Position numbers and translations under genes: made by a program
Part shown: piece by piece, positions 24,801 to 34,923 of the stretch
Layout: the number at the start of each line of letters is the position of its first letter
Position numbering within the stretch: position 1 is the stretch's first letter
Assembly (NCBI RefSeq): GCF_018402495.1
Contig: NZ_JAGYIU010000006.1
Coordinates: 1-64,000, forward strand
DNA: 64,000 nt
Reading direction: 5' to 3'
DNA from: Pseudoalteromonas sp.
Lineage (GTDB): Bacteria; Pseudomonadota; Gammaproteobacteria; Enterobacterales; Alteromonadaceae
Notes under the pieces: generated by a model
What the model saw: the letters and a program-made list of their open reading frames with translations, nothing else
Told to the model about the DNA's origin: nothing
The model's database searches: none

Positions 24801-27800
24801 ATGTCTAGAAATATAATTAAAAGAACAGCGATTGCGACTGCTGTATCAAGCGCGCTTGTTGCCACGTTTGCAAATGCTGCTACCTTGCCAAACGCAACGA
24901 TTAACTATAAACACGCAGAAGAAGTTAAAGAAATAGCAGCTGATAAAAAAGTGCCTTCATCACATATGATCGTTCTTAAAGCTCAAACCTCGGTTGATGC
25001 GGTTGCCGCTGGGACATATCAGGTTTCTAGTAACCGTGAAATAACTGCACAGGTTGAGCAATTACAAAGCATAATGACTGCAGAGCTAAACAGCTTAGAC
25101 TTTAATGCAAAAGTAATAGGCAAAACTAAAATTTTAGCGCCAACGTTAATTGTACAAGCAACACCTAAAGCGTTAGAAGAAATAGCAAAAGATGACCGTG
25201 TTGCTAAAGTACTGCCAATGTTTGACCGTGAATTGCATGTTGCAGCAAGCTCTGAATACATCAATGCAAAGCCACTTATCACTGATGGTATTGCCAGTGG
25301 TAAAGGTCAACGTGTTGCGGTATTAGATACTGGTATTGACTATACACATGCTGCTTTTGGTGGTGAGGGGACTGTTGAAGCATATCAAGCAGCGCAGGCA
25401 GATCCAACATCAGTAGCATGGCCACAAGGTATTGTGCAAGGTGGCTATGACTTCATACGTGATGATGCCGATCCTATTGAAAATGATCCAGTAAACTCTC
25501 CAGCAACAGGGGCGGCAACCAACCACGGTACATCCTCTGCAAACTCTGTAAATGGTATCGCTCCTGATGTCGAACTTTACGCTTATTCAGTGTGTGGCGG
25601 TGGTTGCCCGGGGGCAGCGCAAGCTGCGGCACTAGAGGCTGCAATGGACCCAAATGGAGACGGTGATATCTCAGACCGCGTTGATGTTATGAATATGTCA
25701 TTAGGCGGTGAGTTCGGTGATACATATACAGGCGGTGGCACACAATACTTAATTCAGCGTGCGGTTGAATTAGGTGTAAATATGGTTATTTCTGCAGGTA
25801 ACGATGGTGACAACCCATTTCGCGTAGGTGGTCCAAGTACGACTCCTAATGCTCTTTCTGTGGGGGCAATGACTCACCCAACAACCGAAGTTGGTGTTGC
25901 AACAGGAACAATTGCGGGTGTTGTGGGTGATATTCAACCATCAGGTTTTGGCCCTCAAGAGGCCTATACTATTTCTGGGGCTGATATCGAACTCGTTTAC
26001 CCAGAGGCAAATCAACTTGGCTGTGATGCGTTTGCTGGCGATATTGATTTTTCAGGTAAAGCTGTGCTGATAGATCGTGGCGCATGTGCATTTACGCAAA
26101 AAGTATTAAATGCACAAGCAAACGGTGCTGAGTTTGTAATGATTGCAAATAATGTGGATGATGGAACCCCTGCACCTATGGGTGGCTTTGATGCTGCAGT
26201 AACAATCAAAAACATAGGAATTAACTTTGCTGCCGGTGATGCTTTAAAAGCACAATTAGCAGCAGGCAATCCTGCAACATTTGATATTAGTGTTGAGATT
26301 AAAACAACAGCAGGTGCGGTTGCAACATTCTCATCTCGCGGTCCATCGATGGACGGTTTGTTAAAGCCTGAAATCACAGCGCCAGGTACGAGTATTGATG
26401 TAGCAGCTTCCGGAACACAAACAGGGACAAATCCAGTGTCGGGTACGTCTTTTTCTGGTCCAATAACAGCCGGTGCTGTTGCAATGATCCGTGAAGCCCA
26501 TCCAAACCGCAATGCGTTTGAGATTAAAGCAACAATAATGAATGCGGCAAATTTAAATGTAACTAATGAGCCTCTTTCTATAAACCCTGACTCTGAGCTT
26601 GCGCCAATTAGTATGATAGGTGCTGGTTTAGTCGATGTGACTAAAGCGGTAAATCTGCCAGTTGCAGCGTGGGTACATAATAGTGAATTTAATACTAAAC
26701 AAGCGGCACTTTCTTATGGTTTAGTAAGCTTAGCAGAAGCAGGCTCAATTACTAAAACTGTAACTGTTAAAAACTTCTCTTCAGATGCAAAAACGTATAA
26801 CCTTCGCACAGAAGCGCGTTACCAGAGTGATATTGATACAGGTGCTGTGAGTTGGGATTTCCCTGCATCAATAACAGTTCCTGCGGGTCAAGCAATTAAT
26901 TTTGATATTACGATGATGGTAGATCCCAGTAAGTTACCGGCATGGGAGTTAGAAAACCCATTTAGTGCAGATGATATTGCTGCAAGAAGTGCAGCCCTAA
27001 CATCAGCAGAATTTGATGGTGCGTTAGTATTTGATGATGCGTCGACCGACACTGATCATGACTTACACCTTGTTTATCATGCAATGCCAAAAGCTGCCAC
27101 AGAGCTTAGCTATTCATCTGAGATCATTAATAATGAGATGGCATTGGTTATTGAAAACACAGGTCAAACTGAAATTACTCCACAGGCTGAAAGTATTGTT
27201 GCAATGGGAAGTGAAAAATCAGTTGAAGACGCTGAGTTTAATATTCTTTCTACTACATTCTCTGCATTTAATTCTGAGGTTTGTGATTCGGGTATTTTTA
27301 TTACTTCGTCAATTCAACTGCGCGATCCGCTAACGCATACCTTCCAGGCGGGTTACAGAATTGAAATAGATACCAATAACGACGGTGTATCTGATCAGTT
27401 CATGCAAAACTTAAACGACCGTGGTCGTGATACTGCATTCCCTGGCCGTAGCCGTACATTAATTGGTACCACTGATGGTGCGGGCAATGATTCATGGCAG
27501 TGGGGTACACCGCTTTATCATTCAGCAGGTGAAGACACCATTACATTCTCTGGCTGTTCAGAGTTAATGAATATTGATGCTTCGCTTCTTGGTGAACCAT
27601 TAAACTTTAAGGTGTCTGTAGGTTATCCAAGCTATCAAACGGGTGTATTCACTGAAACCGATAGCGTAACTGGTTCAACGGTATTTGGTGTTCAGCCTAG
27701 CGTTGAAATGATGTCTTATGAAACTGGTGAAGCTATTACTTCAATTAAACCAGGTGAGAAGGCCGTTGTTTCTGCAAATGGTCCTTTTGCACTATCGCAA

Positions 27801-28271
27801 GGTTCAGGCACTAACATTATTAAGATAATGTCAGCTGAAGACCTTGAGTTACCAGAGATTGAAGCACCAACACTTATTGGTGGTGAGTTTAGTGTTTCTG
27901 AAGATGCTGCTAATGGAACCGTGGTAGGTGCGTTTACTATTGAAGAATCAGAGCTAGACCTAGCTGTATCAGAGTTCTATGTTCAATCAAATACAAACCT
28001 TGGTCTTACTGTTGATGAAGATGGTCAAATTGTGGTTGCAGATACCACTTTATTAGCAGGTGATACATCTGCAGAGATAGAAGTCGTTGCGATTGATGTT
28101 CGTGGTAATGTGTCAGAGCCAGCTCTGGTTACTGTAAGCATTGACAAAGTTGTTGTTTTACCACCGGTTGTTGAGCCAGAGCCAGCTAAGAAAAGCTCTT
28201 CAGGTTCATTAGCTTGGTTAACATTACTTGTAGCGCCGTTTGCCTTTATGCGTCGTCGTAAACAAAAGTAA
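24801..28271 (+). CDS. Secreted subtilisin-like (S8) protease with PA domain and GlyGly-CTERM tag
   Basis: 1156 residues. There is a signal peptide to about residue 26 and an I9-type propeptide (about 50-148). The catalytic residues are Asp176 (VLDTGID), His242 (NHGTSSA) and Ser550 (GTSFSGP). A PA domain is inserted at about 375-495. Beta-rich domains follow, including a cadherin-like segment near 1040-1125. The C-terminus SSSGSLAWLTLLVAPFAFMRRRKQK has the GlyGly-CTERM pattern (small residues, helix, Arg cluster), usually processed by a rhombosortase on the way to the cell surface or type II secretion. It probably degrades extracellular protein. AGGGGA precedes the ATG. Confidence 0.95.
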   Translation: MSRNIIKRTAIATAVSSALVATFANAATLPNATINYKHAEEVKEIAADKKVPSSHMIVLKAQTSVDAVAAGTYQVSSNREITAQVEQLQSIMTAELNSLDFNAKVIGKTKILAPTLIVQATPKALEEIAKDDRVAKVLPMFDRELHVAASSEYINAKPLITDGIASGKGQRVAVLDTGIDYTHAAFGGEGTVEAYQAAQADPTSVAWPQGIVQGGYDFIRDDADPIENDPVNSPATGAATNHGTSSANSVNGIAPDVELYAYSVCGGGCPGAAQAAALEAAMDPNGDGDISDRVDVMNMSLGGEFGDTYTGGGTQYLIQRAVELGVNMVISAGNDGDNPFRVGGPSTTPNALSVGAMTHPTTEVGVATGTIAGVVGDIQPSGFGPQEAYTISGADIELVYPEANQLGCDAFAGDIDFSGKAVLIDRGACAFTQKVLNAQANGAEFVMIANNVDDGTPAPMGGFDAAVTIKNIGINFAAGDALKAQLAAGNPATFDISVEIKTTAGAVATFSSRGPSMDGLLKPEITAPGTSIDVAASGTQTGTNPVSGTSFSGPITAGAVAMIREAHPNRNAFEIKATIMNAANLNVTNEPLSINPDSELAPISMIGAGLVDVTKAVNLPVAAWVHNSEFNTKQAALSYGLVSLAEAGSITKTVTVKNFSSDAKTYNLRTEARYQSDIDTGAVSWDFPASITVPAGQAINFDITMMVDPSKLPAWELENPFSADDIAARSAALTSAEFDGALVFDDASTDTDHDLHLVYHAMPKAATELSYSSEIINNEMALVIENTGQTEITPQAESIVAMGSEKSVEDAEFNILSTTFSAFNSEVCDSGIFITSSIQLRDPLTHTFQAGYRIEIDTNNDGVSDQFMQNLNDRGRDTAFPGRSRTLIGTTDGAGNDSWQWGTPLYHSAGEDTITFSGCSELMNIDASLLGEPLNFKVSVGYPSYQTGVFTETDSVTGSTVFGVQPSVEMMSYETGEAITSIKPGEKAVVSANGPFALSQGSGTNIIKIMSAEDLELPEIEAPTLIGGEFSVSEDAANGTVVGAFTIEESELDLAVSEFYVQSNTNLGLTVDEDGQIVVADTTLLAGDTSAEIEVVAIDVRGNVSEPALVTVSIDKVVVLPPVVEPEPAKKSSSGSLAWLTLLVAPFAFMRRRKQK

Positions 28272-28291
28272 TCCAAATGTTAGTTAATTAA

Positions 28292-28315
28292 AAGGGAGCC
28301 TTGGCTCCCTTTTTA
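28292..28315 (+). terminator. Terminator of the S8 protease gene
   Basis: AAGGGAGCC pairs with GGCTCCCTT around a two-base loop, followed by a T-run. Confidence 0.85.
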
Positions 28316-28395
28316 CATAGCTTCACAAATTAAATTTCGGTAGTGTTAAATATTAGGTATATTAATAAAAATAAAAGCTACAGGGATTTAAATTA

Positions 28396-30567
28396 ATGAA
28401 ACACACTTCGTTTACGCTTGCCGTAATATCGTTAGCTATTTTAGGTGGTTGTAATAAAGCACCTGAAGTTAAACAAAACACGCCTACTGAACAGTCTGTA
28501 TCTCAAATCGCAGTAATGCCGCCGGTTGCTAAAAAAGTACCTTATGAAATGTCTATTCATGGCGATACGCGACTCGATAATTATTATTGGCTTAGAGACG
28601 ATGAGCGAAAAGATCCTGAGGTAATTAGTTACCTTGAGGCTGAAAATGCTTATACAGATGCAATGCTTGCGCATACAAAAACGTTACAAACTAGGTTATT
28701 TGAAGAGCTGAAAGGTCGAATTCAAAAAGACGATGATTCAGTGCCAGTTAAAAACGGTGACTATTATTATTCATCACAAACTCGCGGTGATAACGAATAC
28801 GCAACTTATGTACGTAGTAGTGATTTTGCAGGCACTGACCAGCAGATTATTTTAGATGTAAACGAGCTAGCTAAGGAACATGATTATTATGCCGTAAGTG
28901 GTTTGGATGTAAGTCCAAACGGCAATTTAATGGCATATGGTGAAGATACCGTAAGTCGTCGTATTTATAATATAAAAATAAAAGACTTAAGCACTGGTAA
29001 ATTACTCGAAGATACGCTTGAAGGCACAGATGGCAGTGTTGTTTGGGCAAACGACAACAAAACGCTTTATTACATAAAAAAAGATTTACAAACTTTACTC
29101 GGTTACCAAGTTTATCGTCATACACTCGGTACCCCACAGGCTGAAGATGAACTCGTTTATGAAGAAACAGATACCAGTTATTACATGGGTATTAGCAAAA
29201 GCAAAGACGATTCAGAAGTTTATATCTGGCACAGCAGCACAAGCGCTTCGGGTGTATCGGTTTTAAGTGCTAATGATGTTAAAGCTATGCCAGAACGCTT
29301 GATTGAACGTGAAGCGGATCTGGAGTATGGAATTTCTAAGCTGGGTAATACTTACTACATTGTCACTAATTTAAACGCAGTAAACTTTCAGTTAATGAAA
29401 GTAGATATTGATAAAGCAGGCGATAAAGCGAATTGGCAAACAGTGATCCCCGCTCGCGATAATATAAAGTTAGAAGGCATCGACTTATTTAACGATCACT
29501 TGGTTTATCAGCAGCGAGAAATGGGTCAGTCGACACTTATTGTCCGTAACTTAACCACGGGTAAAGAGATGCCGCTTAGTTTTAACGACAGTGCATACAC
29601 AATCAGTGCCTACGGTAACAACGATTTAAATAGTGATATGCTTCGCGTTTATTATTCTAGCATGACAACGCCGGGTTCATCGTACGATGTTAATTTAGCG
29701 ACTGGTGATAAAACATTACTCAAGCAGCAAAAAGTGTTGGGTGGTTTTAGTGCCGATAATTACGCGTCAGAACGACTATTTATAACCGCACGAGATGGTA
29801 TTAAAGTGCCGGTTACCTTAGTTTATCGTAAAGACAAGTTTAAAAAAGAAGGGACTAATCCGCTGTTACAATACGCATATGGCTCATATGGTGCTACCAT
29901 GGATCCTACATTTTCTAGTGCTCGCTTAAGTTTGCTCGATCGGGGTTTTGTGTATGCGATTGCGCATATTCGTGGTTCACAAATGTTAGGACGTCCTTGG
30001 TATGAGGATGGTAAACTACTCAATAAAAAGAATACCTTTAATGACTTTGTTGATGTCACTAAGTCTTTAGTTGCACAAGGTTATGGTGATAAAGATTACA
30101 TTTTTGCCCAAGGTGGTAGTGCGGGTGGCTTGTTAATGGGGGCGGTAGCAAACCAAGCGCCTGAGTTGTATAAAGGTATGGTGGCTGCGGTTCCGTTTGT
30201 TGATGTGGTGACGACCATGTTAGATGAGAGCATTCCCCTTACAACGAACGAATACGGTGAGTGGGGTAACCCTAACGAAAAAGCATACTATGAATATATG
30301 CTATCGTATTCACCGTACGATCAAGTAAGTAAACAAGACTACCCTAATATGTTAGTTACGACAGGCTTACATGATTCACAGGTGCAATATTTTGAACCTG
30401 CAAAGTGGGTAGCAAAACTGCGTGACTACAAAACAGATAACAACAAGCTACTGTTTAAAATTGACATGGAAGCAGGGCATGGTGGTGCATCAGGTCGCTT
30501 TAAGCGCTTAGAAGATGCGGCATTGAATTACGCATTTATGCTTGATTTAGCCGGTGTGAGCAAGTAA
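28396..30567 (+). CDS. S9 family prolyl oligopeptidase / oligopeptidase B-like lipoprotein
   Basis: 723 residues. The lipoprotein signal ends at LGGC (Cys19), unusual because classical oligopeptidase B is cytoplasmic. A beta-propeller (about 95-440) precedes an alpha/beta-hydrolase domain with Ser575 (GGSAGG), Asp660 (GLHDSQV) and His695 (AGHGG). It cuts short peptides, for oligopeptidase B after basic residues; the specificity here is inferred from overall likeness. It is downstream of the S8 protease, separated by a terminator, so the two may serve consecutive steps of peptide use but are separate transcripts. Confidence 0.93.
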   Translation: MKHTSFTLAVISLAILGGCNKAPEVKQNTPTEQSVSQIAVMPPVAKKVPYEMSIHGDTRLDNYYWLRDDERKDPEVISYLEAENAYTDAMLAHTKTLQTRLFEELKGRIQKDDDSVPVKNGDYYYSSQTRGDNEYATYVRSSDFAGTDQQIILDVNELAKEHDYYAVSGLDVSPNGNLMAYGEDTVSRRIYNIKIKDLSTGKLLEDTLEGTDGSVVWANDNKTLYYIKKDLQTLLGYQVYRHTLGTPQAEDELVYEETDTSYYMGISKSKDDSEVYIWHSSTSASGVSVLSANDVKAMPERLIEREADLEYGISKLGNTYYIVTNLNAVNFQLMKVDIDKAGDKANWQTVIPARDNIKLEGIDLFNDHLVYQQREMGQSTLIVRNLTTGKEMPLSFNDSAYTISAYGNNDLNSDMLRVYYSSMTTPGSSYDVNLATGDKTLLKQQKVLGGFSADNYASERLFITARDGIKVPVTLVYRKDKFKKEGTNPLLQYAYGSYGATMDPTFSSARLSLLDRGFVYAIAHIRGSQMLGRPWYEDGKLLNKKNTFNDFVDVTKSLVAQGYGDKDYIFAQGGSAGGLLMGAVANQAPELYKGMVAAVPFVDVVTTMLDESIPLTTNEYGEWGNPNEKAYYEYMLSYSPYDQVSKQDYPNMLVTTGLHDSQVQYFEPAKWVAKLRDYKTDNNKLLFKIDMEAGHGGASGRFKRLEDAALNYAFMLDLAGVSK

Positions 30568-30590
30568 CGAGTGCAGGCTATACCTATTAA

Positions 30591-30624
30591 GCGCAGCTAT
30601 TTGGCTGCGCTGTTTTATTTTTTG
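30591..30624 (+). terminator. Terminator of the S9 peptidase gene
   Basis: GCGCAGC pairs with GCTGCGC around a 6-base loop and is followed by TGTTTTATTTTTT. Confidence 0.8.
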
Positions 30625-30695
30625 ATACACAATAACTTTGTATTTAATAAATAAGCGTTTACATTAGGGTGTGTTGTTTTAAAAAGGAGAGTGCG

Positions 30696-31061
30696 ATGGA
30701 AGACAATCAAGAGATTCAAGTTATCAATAAAGATGACAGAACATGGGCTATGCTTTGTCACTTAAGCGCACTGGCAGGGTTTATTGTGCCATTTGGGTCT
30801 GTGTTAGGTCCGCTTATTATTTGGCTGATTAAAAAGGATGAGATGCCAACGGTTGCTATACACGGTAAAAAAGCGCTTAATTTTCAAATTACTATGGCTA
30901 TAGCCTACTTTGTTTGCTTTTTGCTCGTTTTTGCAGTGATTGGCTTTGTCTTATTGCCTATTGTGGTTATTTTTTCATTTGTAATGGTAGTTATTGCAAG
31001 CGTAAAAGCTAACGATGGCAAGGAATTTAACTATCCATTTAGCTTGAATTTGATAAAGTAA
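30696..31061 (+). CDS. DUF4870 family membrane protein
   Basis: The ATG at 30696 has AAGGAGAG 5-6 bases upstream and gives a 121-residue protein. The pattern TWAMLCHLSALAGFIVPFGSVLGPLIIWLIKKDE, spread over residues 16-49, and HGKKALNFQ is diagnostic of DUF4870. It has about three membrane helices, a cytoplasmic membrane location and unknown function. Confidence 0.88.
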   Translation: MEDNQEIQVINKDDRTWAMLCHLSALAGFIVPFGSVLGPLIIWLIKKDEMPTVAIHGKKALNFQITMAIAYFVCFLLVFAVIGFVLLPIVVIFSFVMVVIASVKANDGKEFNYPFSLNLIK

Positions 31062-31093
31062 CCACTGTTATTGACGCGCAAATAAAAGCACTT

Positions 31094-31116
31094 AAACCCA
31101 GCTAATAGCTGGGTTT
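31094..31116 (+). terminator. Terminator of the DUF4870 gene
   Basis: AAACCCAGCT pairs with AGCTGGGTTT across three bases. The following T-run is short. Confidence 0.6.
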
Positions 31117-31138
31117 AATGTTTATTCATAAGGGAAAA

Positions 31139-31579
31139 ATGCTTTATTTCACATTATTTTTTACTGCGTTTATATCTGCAACTTTATTGCCTAGTTCATC
31201 TGAAGTATTAATGGGTGGCATGATTATGCAAGGCAACAGCAACTTATGGCTAATTTGGTGTGCAGCAACGCTGGGTAATGTACTGGGCAGTTGTGTTAAC
31301 TATTGGTTAGGAACACAAGCATTACGTTTTAAAAATAAAAAATGGTTTCCGGTGTCTGAAAAGGGGCTTGAAAAAGCGCAAAAACAATTTAATAAATATG
31401 GTGTGTATAGCTTGTTGTTTGCATGGTTGCCCATTGTGGGCGACCCACTCACCGTGATTGGCGGCGTATTTAAAGTTCGCTTTAGTACTTTTCTAGTGCT
31501 GGTAACACTGGGCAAAGGGCTACGCTATTTAGCAGTCATAGCCCTTGCCGTTGGGTTATTTATGCCAATCGAGAGTTAA
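31139..31579 (+). CDS. yqaA: YqaA-type DedA-related membrane protein
   Basis: The ATG at 31139 is preferred over 31118 because AAGGG lies 5 bases before it and family members begin MLY. The 146-residue protein has the SNARE-associated/VTT-like pattern: SSSEVLMGGM, TLGNVLGSCVNYWLG, then LPIVGDPLTVIGGV. DedA relatives are implicated in lipid scrambling and membrane homeostasis; the exact role of YqaA is not known. Its end overlaps the convergent folX by 24 bases. Confidence 0.85.
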   Translation: MLYFTLFFTAFISATLLPSSSEVLMGGMIMQGNSNLWLIWCAATLGNVLGSCVNYWLGTQALRFKNKKWFPVSEKGLEKAQKQFNKYGVYSLLFAWLPIVGDPLTVIGGVFKVRFSTFLVLVTLGKGLRYLAVIALAVGLFMPIES

Positions 31580-31912
31580 AGAAACCGAGTCAGCAAAGCG
31601 CAGTGCATGCGGTTTATCTACTCGAGCTTTGGCATAGTTAACACTTGGATGAGAGTGGCAAACAGCAAGAATTTCAGCAACTAGTTTTTCTAGTAATAAA
31701 AAATGCCCTTGTTCAACTAAGCTAATGACTTGTTTAGTTATCACTTTGTAGTTAAGTGCTTGGTCTACTTCATCTGTTTCACAAGCTTGATCTGCAGGGT
31801 AATGAATTTCTAAGTTGATGACCACATCCTGCTTTTTTTCTCGCTCATCTGGGTTAAAACCAATAAAAGTGCGAAGGCGTAAGTTAGTTACATTAATAAT
31901 TGCGTTTGCCAT
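31556..31912 (-). CDS. folX: Dihydroneopterin triphosphate 2'-epimerase
   Basis: The 118-residue protein matches E. coli FolX more than FolB: NLRLRTFIGFNPDEREKKQD, then INLEIHYPAD, LNYKVITK, LLEKL and KPHALRFADSVS. FolX epimerises dihydroneopterin triphosphate to dihydromonapterin triphosphate. It is last in the folM-folE-folX operon, three bases after folE, with AAGGAT before its ATG. It is cytoplasmic. Confidence 0.93.
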   Translation of the reverse strand: MANAIINVTNLRLRTFIGFNPDEREKKQDVVINLEIHYPADQACETDEVDQALNYKVITKQVISLVEQGHFLLLEKLVAEILAVCHSHPSVNYAKARVDKPHALRFADSVSLTLDWHK

Positions 31913-31915
31913 ACA

Positions 31916-32470
31916 TTATCCTTTGATCAGCTGTAAAAACTCATTACGTGTTTTCGGATCAGTCCTAAAGTTGCCTAGCATTACCGATGTACGCATGCTT
32001 GAGTTTTGTTTTTCTACACCACGCATCATCATACACATGTGTTTTGCTTCAACAATAACCCCCACACCTTTTGCACCGGTCACTTCCTCAACTGCTTTGG
32101 CAATTTGATGGGTTAGCTGCTCTTGAATTTGAAAACGACGCGAAAACATATCAACAATACGTGCAAACTTAGACAAGCCTAATACTTTGCCATCAGGAAT
32201 ATAAGCAATATGGCAACGGCCAATAAAAGGCAGCAAGTGGTGTTCACACATAGAATAAAGCTCTATATCTTGAATTAACACCATGTCGTCAGCGTCAGAG
32301 GTAAATACCGCATTGTTAGTGATTTCGTTAAGTGTTTGACGGTAACCTTGAGTAAGGTACTCCATGGCTTTTGCAGCGCGTTTTGGGGTATCAAGTAACC
32401 CTTCACGTTTAGCATCTTCACCTACGGCAGTAATAATATTTTGGTAGCTTTGCTTTAATTCGTTATGCAT
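31916..32470 (-). CDS. folE: GTP cyclohydrolase I
   Basis: The 184-residue protein converts GTP to dihydroneopterin triphosphate and formate. The zinc site is visible: [11 protein letters not shown] (Cys and two His) with a second Cys in [28 protein letters not shown] is the conserved core. This is the middle gene of the folM-folE-folX operon, supplying the substrate for FolX. Its length is slightly below that of the E. coli enzyme. Confidence 0.96.
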   Translation of the reverse strand: MHNELKQSYQNIITAVGEDAKREGLLDTPKRAAKAMEYLTQGYRQTLNEITNNAVFTSDADDMVLIQDIELYSMCEHHLLPFIGRCHIAYIPDGKVLGLSKFARIVDMFSRRFQIQEQLTHQIAKAVEEVTGAKGVGVIVEAKHMCMMMRGVEKQNSSMRTSVMLGNFRTDPKTRNEFLQLIKG

Positions 32471-32495
32471 ATCATTCTCTATTTGTTTAAATGAC

Positions 32496-33215
32496 TTACT
32501 TTAGATGACGACCACCATCAACAGGTAAAGCGCGCCCTGTGATGTACTGGCTATTTAGTAGTAGGTCGATACTATTGATAATTTCTTGGCATCCAGGTTC
32601 GATACCCATTAATGATTTCTTTAAAGTTTTAGCGCGGTATTGCTCATCATCATGTTGGTTAAAAATAATTAATGACGGTGCGACTGAATTCACTTTTATA
32701 TTAGGCGCATACTTAGCACTAAAAGATTTACTTAAGTTATCGAGCGCCGCTTTACTAGCTGCATAGGCCAAGTGTTTTGGGCTACCGGTCTCCACTACAT
32801 AATCGGTCATGTGAATAATGTCAGCGGGCTTAGCATAAGACGCCTGGTAATTTAATAGTAAATCCGCGCAGTGTAAGTTTACTAAATACGGTGCTTTCGC
32901 ATGAATGCGCATCATATTATCAAACAACTGTTCAAAGTGAGGGTTATTCGCCTCGCAGTCCCAACTTGACGCATTATGAATAATTGCTTTTAAAGATTCA
33001 GTTTGTGCTTTGAGTAACTCAATAAAAGTATTAATACCTTCATCAGAGCTAAAGTCAGCATAAAGACACGTCATCCCTTGTTGTTCTAAAGAATCAACAG
33101 CTGCATGACGGGTACGATAAGTGATGATAACCGCCTGTCCTTGAGCAATAAAATGCTTGGCTAGTGCAAGTCCTATGCGCTGCCCTGCACCGGTTATTAA
33201 AATAGGGGATGTCAT
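32496..33215 (-). CDS. folM: Dihydromonapterin reductase
   Basis: The 239-residue short-chain dehydrogenase has the cofactor motif [12 protein letters not shown] at residues 8-19 and the catalytic YxxxK as YAASKAALD near 151. It closely parallels E. coli FolM, which makes tetrahydromonapterin (and reduces dihydrofolate weakly). Being upstream of folE and folX, it completes the pathway GTP to tetrahydromonapterin, the presumed cofactor of phenylalanine hydroxylase in many proteobacteria. No phhA gene is in the window. Confidence 0.93.
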   Translation of the reverse strand: MTSPILITGAGQRIGLALAKHFIAQGQAVIITYRTRHAAVDSLEQQGMTCLYADFSSDEGINTFIELLKAQTESLKAIIHNASSWDCEANNPHFEQLFDNMMRIHAKAPYLVNLHCADLLLNYQASYAKPADIIHMTDYVVETGSPKHLAYAASKAALDNLSKSFSAKYAPNIKVNSVAPSLIIFNQHDDEQYRAKTLKKSLMGIEPGCQEIINSIDLLLNSQYITGRALPVDGGRHLK

Positions 33216-33342
33216 ATAATATAAAAAACTCTCTGTTGGCAGGCGTTAAGACTAACCACTAAAATTTAAGCCACTTTTTACACCTTATTTTTACGTAGTG
33301 CATAAATGGCTCGATCAGTTAAATTACGCTTATAATATTGAT

Positions 33343-34179
33343 TTAAAAAGCATCGTATATTGTTGGTACAGGTTGGCGCTTATGTTGCGTACGCTGATAA
33401 ATTGTAATAAGCGTGTCTTCTACATGGTTTGAAACTGCTTTACCTTCTAAAAAGTCATCAATTTCTTCGTAGCTTAGCCCCAGCGCTTCTTCATCTGTGA
33501 GACCGGGTCTATCACTTTCTAAATCGGCAGTCGGTGCTTTTTCGACTAAAAGTGCGGGTGCGCCTAATGCCGTTGCCAGGGCTCGAACTTGACGCTTTGA
33601 CAGGCCAAATAAAGGTGCTAAATCACAGGCACCATCGCCAAACTTGGTGTAAAAACCAGTAATGTTTTCGGCGCTATGATCAGTGCCAACGACTAAACCT
33701 TGGCAAAAACCAGCTATTTCATATTGCGCAATCATACGTTGGCGTGCTTTTACATTACCTTTGATAAAATCAATTTTATCTTGCGAAGGCAGTGTTTGTT
33801 CAGTGCCTGCAAGTGCTGCCATTGTTTGCTCATGCAGCGCATCGGTTGCTGATTTAATATTTATGGTCATGCGGGTAGTGGGTTTTATAAAATCAACCGC
33901 CATTTGCGCTTCAGTTTCATCGGCTTGAATACCATAAGGCAGTCGTACAGCAATAAATTGATATTCAGTATCGGGGTGCGCTTGATTGAGCTCATCAATA
34001 GCAATTTGACATAAGCGGCCACAGGTTGATGAGTCTACGCCCCCGCTAATTCCTAATACCAGTGAGCGCGAATATGCTGCTTTTAAACGAGCCTTAATAA
34101 ACTCCACTCGGCGTTTAATTTCAGCGTTTACATCAATACTTGGCTGAACTTTCATTTCAGCCATAATTTCACTACGCAT
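33343..34179 (-). CDS. nadE: Ammonia-dependent NAD synthetase
   Basis: The 278-residue protein has the PP-loop [20 protein letters not shown] near residues 39-58 and later [26 protein letters not shown], the deamido-NAD site. It converts nicotinate adenine dinucleotide plus ammonia and ATP to NAD. It lacks the N-terminal glutaminase domain, so free ammonia is the nitrogen source. AAGGAG precedes the ATG. Confidence 0.97.
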   Translation of the reverse strand: MRSEIMAEMKVQPSIDVNAEIKRRVEFIKARLKAAYSRSLVLGISGGVDSSTCGRLCQIAIDELNQAHPDTEYQFIAVRLPYGIQADETEAQMAVDFIKPTTRMTINIKSATDALHEQTMAALAGTEQTLPSQDKIDFIKGNVKARQRMIAQYEIAGFCQGLVVGTDHSAENITGFYTKFGDGACDLAPLFGLSKRQVRALATALGAPALLVEKAPTADLESDRPGLTDEEALGLSYEEIDDFLEGKAVSNHVEDTLITIYQRTQHKRQPVPTIYDAF

Positions 34180-34252
34180 GGCCTGCTCCTTAAAGTTAAA
34201 AGTTTTTAATACTCAAAAAAGAGTCACTATTATGTGATTTCAAATTACACAA

Positions 34253-34882
34253 TTAAAGCCCTATATACTCTTTTATTTGTTTAAGTTGTGATTTTAGTTC
34301 ATCAATTTCAGCGAGTAGTTCATTAAGCTCAATATTTTTTAACTCACTGGTTGTAGGTTGTACATCTTTTGGATTATCGTTGACAGGTGAGTCTGCAAAC
34401 AAATGAATATAACGACAATCACGCTTACCAGCTTCGCGAGGCAGCTTTTTAACGTGGTTGCTTTGGATTAATTGCCCAAGTGACTTTTCTACATCTTCAA
34501 TACGAGAAAACTCAGCAAGACGATTACAACGTGTTTTTAATTCACCAGCTGTTTGTGCTCCTCGCAACAATAAAACACAAATAATCGCTCGTTGCTGCTG
34601 ATCAAATTGCAGATGGCTAAATTCAGTATTGCAAAAACGATGGTCGTATTTATTAACCCGCCCAGAGAATCCTTCATCAAGAGTGACTAACCGCATACTG
34701 ATTAATTCATTAACAGCTGTTAGAACGTGTTCTTCTGTTAAAGTAACAACAGGTGCGCGATTAGATTTTTGATTGCAGGCGTTGGTTAATGCGTTTAACG
34801 ATAACGGGTAGTGCTCAGGCGTTGTGCTTTGTTTTTCTAATAAACACCCAATAACTCGCTGCTGCTCTAATGATAGTTGCAT
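34253..34882 (-). CDS. yceH: YceH family (DUF480) protein
   Basis: The start at 34882 (MQLSLEQQRVIGCLLEKQ) aligns with the beginning of E. coli YceH; a GTG at 34894 would add four residues. The 209-residue protein has two winged-helix-like repeats (TPEHYPLSLNALTNACNQKSNR near residue 22; LLRGAQTAGELKTRCNRLAEF near 105) and a C-terminal coiled coil. The function is unknown. It is probably cytoplasmic. Confidence 0.88.
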   Translation of the reverse strand: MQLSLEQQRVIGCLLEKQSTTPEHYPLSLNALTNACNQKSNRAPVVTLTEEHVLTAVNELISMRLVTLDEGFSGRVNKYDHRFCNTEFSHLQFDQQQRAIICVLLLRGAQTAGELKTRCNRLAEFSRIEDVEKSLGQLIQSNHVKKLPREAGKRDCRYIHLFADSPVNDNPKDVQPTTSELKNIELNELLAEIDELKSQLKQIKEYIGL

Positions 34883-34923
34883 ACCTTGTCTCACTCAATA
34901 TACTTTATTTTTAGCTTACACTG

